A stretch of DNA of 64,000 bases from Acidaminobacter sp964416305 (GTDB lineage: Bacteria > Bacillota > Clostridia > Peptostreptococcales > Acidaminobacteraceae), in NCBI GenBank assembly GCA_964416305.1, contig CAYQDM010000007.1, positions 54,689-118,688 on the forward strand, given 5' to 3'. This document shows, piece after piece, positions 32,756 through 41,535 of the stretch. Numbering within the stretch: the first letter of the stretch is position 1; each line of letters starts with the position of its first letter. A model generated the notes under the pieces. The model ran no database searches, was not told the DNA's origin, and saw nothing but the letters and a program-made list of their open reading frames with translations. The translations under genes and the position numbers were made by a program.

Positions 32756-32826
32756 GTGGTGACGCGGACAACTTTGAACTTGGTGACGCGGACAACTTTG
32801 AAAACGGGGACAGAGCATGCGATAAT
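32756..32826 (+). repeat. 24-bp-period repeat array, left of ridA
   Basis: TGGTGACGCGGACAACTTTG occurs at 32757 and 32781, exactly 24 bp apart, followed at the same step by an end unit, CGGGGACAGAGCATGCGATA. The end unit CAGAGCATGCGATAAT is shared with the inverted array at 33438-33511, on the other side of ridA. Confidence 0.9.
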
Positions 32827-32950
32827 TGTTCTCAACAATATCTGCTAAATGATCCATAAAACGCTGTCATTTCTCTGGTCATCACTTTTAACACAAGAAA
32901 AGTGCGAACGTGCTATAATTGAGATAGACCAAATTTTAGGAGGCGTGTTG

Positions 32951-33331
32951 ATGACAAGAGTTGCTTATACTTCGCCAGGCGCAGTTTCCGTAGGCCCGTA
33001 TTCCCATGCGGTGGAATCAAGTGAGCTGGTCTTTTTCTCAGGCCAAACGCCCATTGACAAAGAAACAGGAAAGCTTAAAGAAGGCGGCATTCAGGAACAG
33101 ACCCGCCAGTGCTTCCTCAATTTATTCAGCGTCCTTGAAGCCGCGGGTTTGACGCCCGACGAGGTCGTCAAAGTCAACGTCTTTCTGACGGATATGAATA
33201 ACTTTAAGGACATGAACGAAGTTTACGAAAAGCAGTTTGAGGCGCCGTATCCGGCGAGGACGACCATAGGTGTGGCCTCCCTGCCTCTTGGAGCGGATAT
33301 TGAGATTGAGATGATCGCAAAAAAGCGATAA
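32951..33331 (+). CDS. ridA: RidA-family enamine/imine deaminase
   Basis: Hydrolyses reactive enamine and imine intermediates released by PLP enzymes. The 126 residues match the family: AVSVGPYSHAVE, LVFFSGQTPIDKETGKL, TRQCFLNLFSVLEAAGLTPDEVVKVNVFLTDM, and the substrate-binding Arg in PYPARTTIGVASLPLGADIEIE. Start ATG 32951 has TTAGGAGGCG upstream; longer reading to 32849 is not conserved-looking. A terminator follows. The gene is flanked by inverted copies of the 24-bp repeat array. Confidence 0.95.
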   Translation: MTRVAYTSPGAVSVGPYSHAVESSELVFFSGQTPIDKETGKLKEGGIQEQTRQCFLNLFSVLEAAGLTPDEVVKVNVFLTDMNNFKDMNEVYEKQFEAPYPARTTIGVASLPLGADIEIEMIAKKR

Positions 33332-33381
33332 CCTGGTGAGCGTGCAGCGAGACTATTGTCAAAGACATTATAATGTGGATC

Positions 33382-33419
33382 AAGCCAGAGCCCCCCAAAA
33401 GAGCTCTGGCTTCCTTTTG
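33382..33419 (+). terminator. Intrinsic terminator of ridA
   Basis: AAGCCAGAGC pairs with GAGCTCTGGCTT around CCCCCAAAA, followed by CCTTTTG. Confidence 0.75.
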
Positions 33420-33430
33420 CCGATGGTCAA
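33415..33430 (-). repeat. Dispersed motif (minus), joined to the inverted array
   Basis: TTTTGCCGATGGTCAA on the plus strand. On the minus strand it lies directly after the end unit of the array at 33438-33511, suggesting that array and motif can form one element. Confidence 0.6.
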
Positions 33431-33437
33431 TTGAGAT

Positions 33438-33511
33438 TCATTATCGCATGCTCTGGCACCGAAATGAAACCTGTCCGCGTCACCAAACTGAAAACCGTCC
33501 GCGTCACCAAC
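33438..33511 (-). repeat. 24-bp-period repeat array, right of ridA (inverted)
   Basis: On the minus strand: TTGGTGACGCGGACGG, 24 bp later TTGGTGACGCGGACAGG, then the end unit TCGGTGCCAGAGCATGCGAT. It is the mirror image of the array at 32756-32826. Confidence 0.9.
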
Positions 33512-33594
33512 ATAAATTATGAACTTTTTTTAATAAACCCCCTTGACGCGTGAGCCGGTTTGCATTATTATAACTGACAAGATCAAAATGAAAT

Positions 33595-33903
33595 GGCAGT
33601 GACGGGAAGAGTAAGGTTTCTGACGACCCTTCAGCGAGCCGGGGATGGTGTGAGCCCGGCAGGCAAGCGTAACCTGAAGAACATCCCCGAGCTTTCGACC
33701 GAAAGCTGTCTGGCCCCGGTATAATACCCAGGCCGCAGTTGAGTAGATTCGAACGGACCCCGACCGTTACAGCGGGCACGGTATCGCGCTAGTCAGCGCC
33801 GTATCGCAGCGAGGTGACCGCGTCAAGTTAGGCGGTAACCAGGGTGGCAACGCGGAAGCAAGACCTTTCGTCCCTGATATTCAGGGATGATGGGTCTTTT
33901 TTA
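33595..33903 (+). ncRNA. T-box leader of asnA (tRNA-Asn type)
   Basis: A long structured leader ending in AGGGTGGCAACGCGG (33841-33855), the T-box sequence whose UGGC bulge pairs with a tRNA acceptor end with discriminator G, as in tRNA-Asn. A terminator hairpin follows, then asnA. The stem I region includes GCCGGGGATGGTGTGAGCCC, typical of its apical loops, and a plausible AAC specifier in GCGTAACCTGA at about 33668-33678. Low charged tRNA-Asn should allow read-through. The specifier assignment is inferred. Confidence 0.88.
33860..33902 (+). terminator. T-box terminator hairpin
   Basis: AGACC...TCCCTGA pairs with TCAGGGATGATGGGTCT, followed by a T-run. Part of the T-box switch. Confidence 0.88.
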
Positions 33904-33942
33904 ATGCCGTCATCACCACCAATTGACGAGGAGGAACTACCC

Positions 33943-35001
33943 ATGACACCATCCCCAATCATGAAATTCAACATGCCGTACACCACATCAAAATCACAGC
34001 GTTTACAGATCCCCAAAAGCTACACGCCGAAGCTCGGTCTGCTGGAAACGGAGATCGCCATCAAACGCATTAAAGACTATTTTGAAAGACGCCTGGCAGA
34101 GTCCCTCAACCTCATGCGCGTCTCCGCGCCGCTCTTTGTCCGCCCGGAATCCGGCCTCAACGACAACCTCAACGGTGTCGAGCGCCCGGTCGGTTTTGAC
34201 GTGAAGGACATGGAAGCCGACGTCGAGGTCATCCACTCCCTTGCCAAATGGAAGCGCCTCATGCTCCAGCGCTACGGCTTCAAGATGTACGAAGGTCTCT
34301 ACACCGACATGAACGCCATCCGCCGCGACGAAGAGCTCGACAACCTCCACTCCATCTACGTGGACCAGTGGGACTGGGAAAAAATCATAGACCGCAGCGA
34401 CCGCACTGAAGAAAAACTTAAAGATATCGTCCGCACCATCTACAAAGTCTTCAGAGAGACCGAGCAATACCTGGCCGCCATCTACCCGGCTCTCGGCCAA
34501 TCCCTGCCGGAGGAGATCTTCTTCATCACCTCCCAGGAGCTCGAGGACCGCTTCCCGGGCCAAACGCCAAAGATGCGCGAATACCTCATCACCAAGGAGA
34601 AAAAAGCCGTCTTCCTCATGAAAATTGGCAAAGCCCTCAAATCCGGCGAGCCCCACGACGGCCGCGCCCCGGACTATGATGACTGGGAGCTCAACGGCGA
34701 CATCCTGTTCTACTACCCAGTCCTCGACTGCGCGCTGGAGCTCTCCTCCATGGGGATCCGCGTCGACGAGAAGGCCCTCGAAGCCCAGCTGCATATCGCC
34801 GGCGCCGAGGAGCGCAGGACTCTGCCGTTCCACAAGATGCTCCTGAAGAGCGAGCTGCCCCTCACCGTCGGCGGCGGCATTGGCCAGTCCCGCATCTGCA
34901 TGTACTTCCTCCAGAAAGCCCACATTGGCGAAGTCCAGGCCAGCGTCTGGCCGGACGACATGATCCACGAGTGCTTCGAAAACAAGATCTACATTTTGTA
35001 A
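33943..35001 (+). CDS. asnA: Aspartate--ammonia ligase (asparagine synthetase A)
   Basis: Makes asparagine from aspartate, ammonia and ATP. The 352 residues have the class II tRNA-synthetase-like fold of AsnA: LGLLETEIAIKRIKDYFERRLAESLNL at the start, FDVKDMEADVEVIHSLAKWKR, TDMNAIRRDEELDNLHSIYVDQWDWE, and the C-terminal GGGIGQSRICMYFL. Start ATG 33943 has CGAGGAGGA 8 bp upstream and lies after the T-box terminator; longer reading would pass through the terminator. Regulation by tRNA-Asn through the T-box is clear from context. Confidence 0.96.
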   Translation: MTPSPIMKFNMPYTTSKSQRLQIPKSYTPKLGLLETEIAIKRIKDYFERRLAESLNLMRVSAPLFVRPESGLNDNLNGVERPVGFDVKDMEADVEVIHSLAKWKRLMLQRYGFKMYEGLYTDMNAIRRDEELDNLHSIYVDQWDWEKIIDRSDRTEEKLKDIVRTIYKVFRETEQYLAAIYPALGQSLPEEIFFITSQELEDRFPGQTPKMREYLITKEKKAVFLMKIGKALKSGEPHDGRAPDYDDWELNGDILFYYPVLDCALELSSMGIRVDEKALEAQLHIAGAEERRTLPFHKMLLKSELPLTVGGGIGQSRICMYFLQKAHIGEVQASVWPDDMIHECFENKIYIL

Positions 35002-35041
35002 ACTTATCAGATCCCGGCGCCTCATCTGCGCCTTCTTCCGG

Positions 35042-35068
35042 GCGGCCCCCACAAGGGCCGCTTGATTT
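35042..35068 (+). terminator. Possible terminator of asnA
   Basis: GCGGCCC-CCACAA-GGGCCGC followed by a short, interrupted T tract (TTGATTT). Confidence 0.5.
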
Positions 35069-35077
35069 GTGTGGACC

Positions 35078-35093
35078 GTGACCATCGGCAAAA
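35078..35093 (+). repeat. Dispersed motif GTGACCATCGGCAAAA
   Basis: A full copy, paired with an inverted partial copy at 35128-35141 to form a potential long hairpin in the asnA-pcrA gap. Confidence 0.6.
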
Positions 35094-35127
35094 TCACTTG
35101 TTTTCTTAAGGCATCAGTACAAAAACT

Positions 35128-35141
35128 TAGCCGATGGCGAC
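35128..35141 (-). repeat. Dispersed motif, partial inverted copy
   Basis: TAGCCGATGGCGAC on the plus strand, complementary to the core of the copy 40 bp upstream. Confidence 0.5.
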
Positions 35142-35249
35142 CTGATCACCCCCCCACACGTCTGTCTTTATGATATAATGATTCGATGAGGCCATTACCC
35201 CGAACTGGCCATAAAGTACAAATTTGCTCTAAGCATATCCAGGGAGGAC

Positions 35250-37637
35250 ATGATGGATTTAAACAAGTTGAATGAATCACAACGCGAAGCTGTCGTCACC
35301 ACTGAAGGACCGCTGCTGGTCATGGCGGGCGCCGGATCGGGCAAGACCCGCGTCCTGACGAGCAGGATCGCCTACTTGATCGAATCTTTGTCGGTCTTTC
35401 CAAGCGAAATCCTGGCATTTACCTTTACGAACAAGGCAGCCAAAGAAATGAGAAACCGGGTGGAAGGGCTGATCGGATCCGTCTCCGGCGGCATGTGGAT
35501 TGGCACGTTCCACGCCCTCTCGGTCAGAATGCTGCGCAGAGACATAGAGAAGCTGGGCTACACCAAGGACTTCGTCATCTACGACTCAGACGATCAGCTG
35601 ACGCTGCTCAGGCAGGTTGTCAAAGCCCTGAACATCGACGAAAAGAAAACGCCGCCCAAGCATTTCAGAGCCAAAATCAGCGAAGCCAAGAACGAAATGG
35701 TGTCGCCGGAAGACTATACGGGCCTCTACGGCAACGACTACGGCAGCCTGCAAGCCGCCAAAGTCTACGAGCTGTATCAGAAGCGGCTGAAAGCCAACAA
35801 CGCCATGGACTTTGACGACCTGATCCTGAAAACTGTCGAGCTCCTGACGTCCTTCGAAGAAGTCAAAGCTTATTACAACCGAAAATTCCGCTACATTCTC
35901 GTGGACGAATATCAGGACACCAACAAAGCCCAGTACAGCCTGATCAAGCTTCTGGCGAACACACAGCACAACGTCTGCGTCGTCGGTGACTTGGATCAAT
36001 CGATCTACGGCTGGCGCGGTGCCGACATCCGGAACATCCGGGATTTCGAAAAAGACTATCCGGAGGCAAAAACGGTGGTCCTGGAGCAGAACTACCGCTC
36101 CACAGCGCACATTCTGAATGCTGCAAACGCCGTCATTCAAAACAACAAGCAGCGCAAGGAAAAGAATCTTTGGTCCACCCGTGGAGACGGCGAGCGCCTG
36201 CGATATTACCAGGCTTATGACGAGCGGGATGAGGCCAGATTTATTGCAGAAGAAATTGAAAAGCTGCGGCGCTCAGAGGACAGAAAATATACGGATTTTT
36301 GTATTCTATACAGAACTAACGCACAGTCCCGGGCCATTGAGGAAATGATGCTCCGTCAGGGCATTCCGCACACGGTTGTGGGGGGCTTTCGCTTCTATGA
36401 GCGTATGGAAATCAAAGACATGATGTCGTACCTTCGCCTGATCCAGAATCCGTTCGACGGCATCAGCTTCAACCGGGCCATAGGTGCGCCAAAGCGCGGC
36501 ATTGGTCCCAAAACCCTTGAGATCATCCACAACGAAGCGGACAGTCGCGGTGTCTCTGTGGTGGAAGCGGCAGTGGGGCTTCTGAAAGGTCATACCATCA
36601 GCGGAAAAGCAGGGGCATCTCTTTCTGAGTTTATCCAGCTGATTCTCGACATGGCGGCCCAGAAGGAAACCCTGGAGGTCGCGAAAATCGCGGAAGCGGT
36701 CATTCAACGCTCCGGCTATGAGGACGCGCTGAAATCCGAAAATACAATTGAGTCTCAAACGCGCCTGGAGAACCTCTATGAGCTCCTGTCCGTCTCAGCA
36801 GACTTCGATCTGCGTTCCGGCGGCGGCAGCCTGGAAGATTTCCTCGCGGAAATCTCCCTGGTTTCAGATATTGACGGCATGAAAGACGAGCAGGAAGCCG
36901 TGGTCATGATGACCCTTCACAGCGCCAAAGGACTTGAATATCCGGTGGTATTCCTCGCGGGACTTGAGGAGAATCTGTTCCCAATTTCGAGAGCGCTGAC
37001 CAGCGACGACGACCTGGAAGAGGAACGGCGTCTGGCCTATGTGGGTATGACCAGAGCAGAAGACCGGCTGTATCTTTCCAGCGCCTTAAGGAGAATGCAG
37101 TTCGGAAGTTTGCAGGCCAATCTGCCATCCCGGTTCCTGGAAGAGGTGCCGGAGACGCTTATGGAAAACCATGGTCAGACCCGGGCTCAGATGACGGCTC
37201 AGCGGGCTTCCAAGCCAAGACGACAGGACGCTAAGGTTAAGCCTTCTTATGCCTTTGGTTCGAGCTATCTCAGCAAACCAGAGGCCGGCGGCTACAGCGG
37301 CGGCGGTTTTGGCGGGACGGGCTACGGCGGCAGTGGAGCCGGCGGATCCGGCGGCATGACCGGCGCTTGGGGCAAAGCCCCGGCAGACGCTGACTTCAAT
37401 CAGGACGCAGACCCAACCGAGCTTGCTTTTACAAACTCAGACATGCCTTCTGACGCAAAACCGGAACGGGAAGACGGCCTCAGACCGGGTTCTAAAATCC
37501 GGCACAAAAAGTTTGGTGTTGGCACCGTCATTTCTCTCGGCACGCCTGATAACCGCAATATTACGACCATAGCCTTTGACGGGGCGGGCATCAAGAAACT
37601 CGATTTGTCCTACCTGCCCGTTGAAGTGATTGAGTAA
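35250..37637 (+). CDS. pcrA: ATP-dependent DNA helicase PcrA/UvrD
   Basis: A 795-residue SF1A 3'-5' helicase for repair and plasmid or fork maintenance. Motifs: LNESQREAV (Q motif), GAGSGKTRVL (Walker A, about 27-36), VDEYQDTNKAQY (Walker B), GDLDQSIYGWRGAD, QNYRSTAHILNAAN, MTLHSAKGLEYPVVFLAGLEE, and YVGMTRAEDRLYLSSA. The C-terminus has a glycine-rich linker (about 680-705), then a Tudor-like PcrA domain (GSKIRHKKFGVGTVIS...) that binds RNA polymerase. An ATG pair at 35250/35253 follows GGGAGG; the second has better spacing. It precedes ligA, as in other Firmicutes. Confidence 0.97.
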   Translation: MMDLNKLNESQREAVVTTEGPLLVMAGAGSGKTRVLTSRIAYLIESLSVFPSEILAFTFTNKAAKEMRNRVEGLIGSVSGGMWIGTFHALSVRMLRRDIEKLGYTKDFVIYDSDDQLTLLRQVVKALNIDEKKTPPKHFRAKISEAKNEMVSPEDYTGLYGNDYGSLQAAKVYELYQKRLKANNAMDFDDLILKTVELLTSFEEVKAYYNRKFRYILVDEYQDTNKAQYSLIKLLANTQHNVCVVGDLDQSIYGWRGADIRNIRDFEKDYPEAKTVVLEQNYRSTAHILNAANAVIQNNKQRKEKNLWSTRGDGERLRYYQAYDERDEARFIAEEIEKLRRSEDRKYTDFCILYRTNAQSRAIEEMMLRQGIPHTVVGGFRFYERMEIKDMMSYLRLIQNPFDGISFNRAIGAPKRGIGPKTLEIIHNEADSRGVSVVEAAVGLLKGHTISGKAGASLSEFIQLILDMAAQKETLEVAKIAEAVIQRSGYEDALKSENTIESQTRLENLYELLSVSADFDLRSGGGSLEDFLAEISLVSDIDGMKDEQEAVVMMTLHSAKGLEYPVVFLAGLEENLFPISRALTSDDDLEEERRLAYVGMTRAEDRLYLSSALRRMQFGSLQANLPSRFLEEVPETLMENHGQTRAQMTAQRASKPRRQDAKVKPSYAFGSSYLSKPEAGGYSGGGFGGTGYGGSGAGGSGGMTGAWGKAPADADFNQDADPTELAFTNSDMPSDAKPEREDGLRPGSKIRHKKFGVGTVISLGTPDNRNITTIAFDGAGIKKLDLSYLPVEVIE

Positions 37638-37656
37638 ACATCCGGGGAGGATTTTT

Positions 37657-39657
37657 GTGGACCCTAAATGGACTGAAGACTATGAAGCGCTCATCCGTGA
37701 AATCGAGCACCATAACCATCAGTATTATGTGCTCGATCGACCGGAAATTACGGATTATGAGTATGATCAGCTCATGCAGCGCCTGCTTGCTCTTGAGAGC
37801 GAGCACCCGGAACTCAAAATGCCGGATTCACCAACCCAGCGCGTAGGCGGCGCGCCCCTGGCGGCCTTTTCCCAGGTCAGCCACGCGGTCAGACTTCTGA
37901 GTCTCGACAATGCCTATGATACGGGAGAAGTGGAGGCCTTTATACAAAGAATTGATAAAGAGCTGGGGGCTGCCGCGGCCTTTGTCCTTGAATACAAGAT
38001 CGACGGACTCAGCGTTGCCCTTCGTTACGACAATGGACGCTTTGTCCAGGGCGCGACCCGGGGAGACGGCGAGACCGGCGAGGACATCACGGAAAACCTC
38101 AAGACTATTCGCTCCATACCCCTCAGACTGACCGAGCCGCGCACCCTCACCGTGAGGGGAGAAGTCTTCCTTCCAAAAGAAGGCTTTCGCCAGCTTAATG
38201 AAGAGCAGGAGCAAAATGGTCTTCAAACTTTTGCCAATCCCCGCAACGCCGCCGCCGGATCCCTGCGGCAGCTGGACAGCCGGATCACCGCCTCACGTCC
38301 GCTGGACATCTTCGTCTTTGACCTGCTCAGTGGTGAACTGAACGCGAAGACCCATGATGAAGCCCTTACAGAGCTGAGTGGTCTTGGCTTCAAGGTCAGC
38401 CACGGCAGGCGCTTTGAAAGACCGGAAGAAATTCTTGAAGCCTTGACTCAAGCCGAAGCGCAGCGCCACAGCTTGCCCTTCGACATTGATGGCATGGTCG
38501 TCAAAGTGGACAGCTTCCCTCAGCGTGATCAGCTGGGAACCAGAGCTAAAAGCCCGCGCTGGGCTGTTGCCTTCAAGTTTCCGCCGGAAGAGGTGGAGAC
38601 GACGCTCAGGGACATCACCGTCCACGTGGGCCGTACCGGCGTCATTACCCCAAGGGCCGAATTCGATCCCGTGGAAGTCGCCGGCTCAGTCATAGCCCGC
38701 GCCACACTGCACAACCAGGATTATATCCGGGAAAAGGATATTAGAATTGGCGACAGAATTGTCGTTCAAAAGGCCGGTGACGTCATACCGGCAGTCGTCA
38801 GGGTTCTGACAGACCGGCGGCAAGGTTCTGAGCAGCCTTTTGAACTCCCGGCATCCTGCCCGGAATGCGGCAGCGCTACTCACCGGCTTGAAGGAGAAGC
38901 AGCCCTGCGCTGTCTGAATCCAAGCTGTCCGGCGCGCTACCGCCGCGGCATTGAGCACTTTGTGTCCAGGCCTGCCATGAATATTGACGGCCTCGGGGAG
39001 TCCATCATCAGCTTACTGATTGCGAACGGCCTGATCCGCGGCATTGCAGATCTCTATACGCTGAGGGACCAGCGGGAGACTTTGATCAGCCTGGAACGCA
39101 TGGGAGAGAAGTCTGCGGACAACCTGCTGAAGGCCCTCGAAGCCTCCAAGGAAAATCCGCTGTGGCGCCTGATCACCGGACTAGGCATTCCGCTGATTGG
39201 TGCCCAGGCCGCGAAACAGCTCGCCCGAAGCTTCGATACTCTCGAGACGCTGATGGCCGCAAGCCCGGAGGATCTCGTGACGCTGCCGGAGATTGGCGCC
39301 AAGATGGCGGAAAGTCTCGTGAGTTTTTTCCGGGATCCTGTGAATCAGGAGACTATAAGCCAATTAAAAGCCGCAGGCCTGAATTTTAAAGGGGAGCGCA
39401 CGCTTGAGACCGGACCGCAGCCGTATGCGGGCAAAACTTTTGTGCTCACTGGCACACTGTCTGGCTTCACGCGAGACGAAGCCAAGGCCAGGATCGAAGC
39501 CCTGGGCGGCAAGGTCGCCGGCAGCGTCAGCAAGAAGACCGACTTTGTGGTCTATGGCACCGAAGCCGGCTCGAAGCTCGACAAAGCCCTGTCCCTGGGC
39601 GTTGCCACGCTGGATGAGACTGAATTTCTCGCCATGCTCGAAGCCGCTAAAGCCTGA
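37657..39657 (+). CDS. ligA: NAD-dependent DNA ligase
   Basis: A 666-residue ligase that seals nicks in replication and repair. Domains: Ia (YEALIREIEHHNHQYYVLDRPEITDYEYDQL), the adenylation site LEYKIDGLSVAL (Lys about 114), an OB fold, a four-cysteine zinc finger (CPECG...CLNPSCPARY), HhH repeats, and a C-terminal BRCT domain (YAGKTFVLTGTLSGFTRDEA, GGKVAGSVSKKTDFVV). Start: GTG 37657 has GGGGAGG 7 bp upstream; a TTG at 37630 would overlap pcrA and lacks a better signal. It follows pcrA after 19 bp. Identity is certain. Confidence 0.97.
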   Translation: MDPKWTEDYEALIREIEHHNHQYYVLDRPEITDYEYDQLMQRLLALESEHPELKMPDSPTQRVGGAPLAAFSQVSHAVRLLSLDNAYDTGEVEAFIQRIDKELGAAAAFVLEYKIDGLSVALRYDNGRFVQGATRGDGETGEDITENLKTIRSIPLRLTEPRTLTVRGEVFLPKEGFRQLNEEQEQNGLQTFANPRNAAAGSLRQLDSRITASRPLDIFVFDLLSGELNAKTHDEALTELSGLGFKVSHGRRFERPEEILEALTQAEAQRHSLPFDIDGMVVKVDSFPQRDQLGTRAKSPRWAVAFKFPPEEVETTLRDITVHVGRTGVITPRAEFDPVEVAGSVIARATLHNQDYIREKDIRIGDRIVVQKAGDVIPAVVRVLTDRRQGSEQPFELPASCPECGSATHRLEGEAALRCLNPSCPARYRRGIEHFVSRPAMNIDGLGESIISLLIANGLIRGIADLYTLRDQRETLISLERMGEKSADNLLKALEASKENPLWRLITGLGIPLIGAQAAKQLARSFDTLETLMAASPEDLVTLPEIGAKMAESLVSFFRDPVNQETISQLKAAGLNFKGERTLETGPQPYAGKTFVLTGTLSGFTRDEAKARIEALGGKVAGSVSKKTDFVVYGTEAGSKLDKALSLGVATLDETEFLAMLEAAKA

Positions 39658-39685
39658 TTTTTACTACCAAACCATGAAAAAGTTG

Positions 39686-39697
39686 GCCGATGGTCAC
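39686..39697 (-). repeat. Dispersed motif copy (GCCGATGGTCAC)
   Basis: On the plus strand GCCGATGGTCAC, in the 93-bp gap between ligA and gatC. Confidence 0.5.
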
Positions 39698-39750
39698 AAC
39701 ACCCCCATCTCAGCCAACCTAAAATATCGAGTCGAAACGGAGGTCTTTTA

Positions 39751-40038
39751 ATGGCGATCACCATCAAAGACGTCGAGCATGTCGCAAAGCTCGCGCGCCT
39801 CGAATTCGAGGAAAATGAAATTCTCGCCTTTACAGAAAAGCTCGACGCCATTGTCGGGTATGTGGAAATGCTGAATGCCGTCGACGTTGAAAACGTCGAT
39901 CCGACCTATCATGTCCTGCAGGTCAAAAACAGATTCAGGGAAGACGAAATACAGCCTTCGCTTGAACGTGACGCGGTTCTGACCAACGCGCCTGACCGGC
40001 GCGGCGGCTGCTTCAGAGTGCCGCGGGTCGTGGAATAG
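39751..40038 (+). CDS. gatC: Glutamyl/aspartyl-tRNA amidotransferase subunit C
   Basis: A 95-residue scaffold of the GatCAB complex, which turns Glu-tRNA-Gln (and Asp-tRNA-Asn) into the correct amide. The N-terminal KDVEHVAKLARLEFEENEI and C-terminal REDEIQPSLERDAVLTNAPDRRGGCFRVPRVVE match the family. ATG 39751 has CGGAGGTC 7 bp upstream. It is first in the gatCAB operon, 93 bp after ligA. Identity is certain. Confidence 0.95.
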   Translation: MAITIKDVEHVAKLARLEFEENEILAFTEKLDAIVGYVEMLNAVDVENVDPTYHVLQVKNRFREDEIQPSLERDAVLTNAPDRRGGCFRVPRVVE

Positions 40039-40059
40039 GGGGCGCGGGGAGAGATGGAG

Positions 40060-41523
40060 ATGAAAAATAAAATGTATGAATGGACGCTCCATGAAGCCCG
40101 AAAGGCGCTTCGGGAAGGCAAGGTCACCTCGGTTGAACTGACAGAGGCGATTTTTGAGCGCATTGAAGCCGTTGAACCAAAAATAGACGCCTTTATTACG
40201 CTTTTAAAAGAGGAAGCACTGGATAGCGCCCGGGCGGCTGACGCAGCTTTTGCACGGGGTGAAGACCTTGGAGACCTGCACGGCGTGCCTATTGCTATCA
40301 AAGACAATATGTGCACCACAGGCATTCCGACGACTTGTGCGTCGAAAATGCTGGAGAACTTCCGACCGCCTTATGATGGAACGGTTGTCGCAAAGCTTAA
40401 AGCAGCCGGCGCAGTTATTGTAGGCAAGACGAACCTGGACGAATTTGCCATGGGCTCTTCTACGGAGAACTCGGCTTTTAAAGTCACAAGAAATCCTTGG
40501 AACACGGAATATGTTCCGGGCGGATCTTCAGGCGGCTCGGCGGCCTCTGTTTCTGCGGGGGCGGCTTATGCGTCCCTTGGCTCAGACACCGGCGGTTCTA
40601 TCCGGCAGCCGGCGTCTCTTTGCGGCTTGGTAGGTCTCAAACCGACCTATGGTCTCGTTTCCAGATATGGCCTGGTGGCCTTTGCCAGCTCCCTGGATCA
40701 GATTGGTCCATTCACCAAGGACGTTGAAGACTGTGCCATCATGATGAATGCCATCGCGGGGTACGACATCAAGGATGGCACCTCAATCCAACAGGAAAAG
40801 CCGGACTATAAGGCTGCTTTGATTGATGACGTCAAAGGGCTGCGCATTGGTCTGCCTAAGGAATTTTTTGGAGAGGGCATTGCTCAGGAAGTCAAAGACG
40901 CGGTCCACGCCGCTGCCAAGATTTATGAGACTTTGGGCGCAACAGTGGAAGAAGTCAGCATTCCAAATGCCGGCTATGCGCTGCCGATTTACTATATCAT
41001 TGCCTCCTCGGAGTGCAGCTCAAACCTGGCCCGCTTTGATGGCGTCCGCTACGGGTTCCGCGCGCCTGAGTTCGAGGATTTCAACGATCTGTTCGCAAAA
41101 ACCCGAACCCAGGGCTTCGGAGAAGAAGTCAAGAGGCGGATCATGCTGGGCACCTATGCCCTCAGTTCCGGTTACTATGACGCCTATTACAATAAGGCCA
41201 TGAAGGTCAGAACCCTTCTGAAGCAGGACTTTGACCGTGCCTTTGAGTCTGTGGATGTCCTCCTGACGCCAACCTCGCCTACAATCGCCTTCAAAATTGG
41301 CGAAAAGACTGATAATCCGCTGGAAATGTACATGTCGGATATATGTACTGTGCCTATCAACATCGCCGGTGTACCGGCCATGTCCCTTCCATGCGGCTTC
41401 AGCGAGGGCCTTCCAATTGGCATGCAGCTGATTGGAAAACATTTTGACGAAAAGACGATCCTGCGTGCGGCCTATGCTTATGAACAGCATACAGGCTACG
41501 CACAGCAGCGTCCGTCGCTTTAG
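40060..41523 (+). CDS. gatA: Glutamyl/aspartyl-tRNA amidotransferase subunit A
   Basis: The glutaminase subunit of GatCAB, releasing ammonia from glutamine. The amidase-signature triad is visible: Lys in VPIAIKDNMCTTG, and the two serines in GSSGGSAASVSAGAAYASLGSDTGGSIRQPASLCG (read as consecutive blocks GGSSGGSAA and SDTGGSIRQPA). The 487 residues are normal. Start: of two near ATGs (40054 and 40060), the second lies 9 bp after GGGGA. It ends 12 bp before gatB. Identity is certain. Confidence 0.96.
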   Translation: MKNKMYEWTLHEARKALREGKVTSVELTEAIFERIEAVEPKIDAFITLLKEEALDSARAADAAFARGEDLGDLHGVPIAIKDNMCTTGIPTTCASKMLENFRPPYDGTVVAKLKAAGAVIVGKTNLDEFAMGSSTENSAFKVTRNPWNTEYVPGGSSGGSAASVSAGAAYASLGSDTGGSIRQPASLCGLVGLKPTYGLVSRYGLVAFASSLDQIGPFTKDVEDCAIMMNAIAGYDIKDGTSIQQEKPDYKAALIDDVKGLRIGLPKEFFGEGIAQEVKDAVHAAAKIYETLGATVEEVSIPNAGYALPIYYIIASSECSSNLARFDGVRYGFRAPEFEDFNDLFAKTRTQGFGEEVKRRIMLGTYALSSGYYDAYYNKAMKVRTLLKQDFDRAFESVDVLLTPTSPTIAFKIGEKTDNPLEMYMSDICTVPINIAGVPAMSLPCGFSEGLPIGMQLIGKHFDEKTILRAAYAYEQHTGYAQQRPSL

Positions 41524-41535
41524 GAGGCGTGAGTC

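Noticed and set aside
33504..33779. Minus-strand open frame over the asnA leader
   Set aside because: It lies wholly in the T-box RNA, whose structure explains the sequence.
34003..35097. Long minus-strand open frame opposite asnA
   Set aside because: Antisense of a well-supported gene with strong codon bias; its valine- and glutamate-rich product is a typical shadow.
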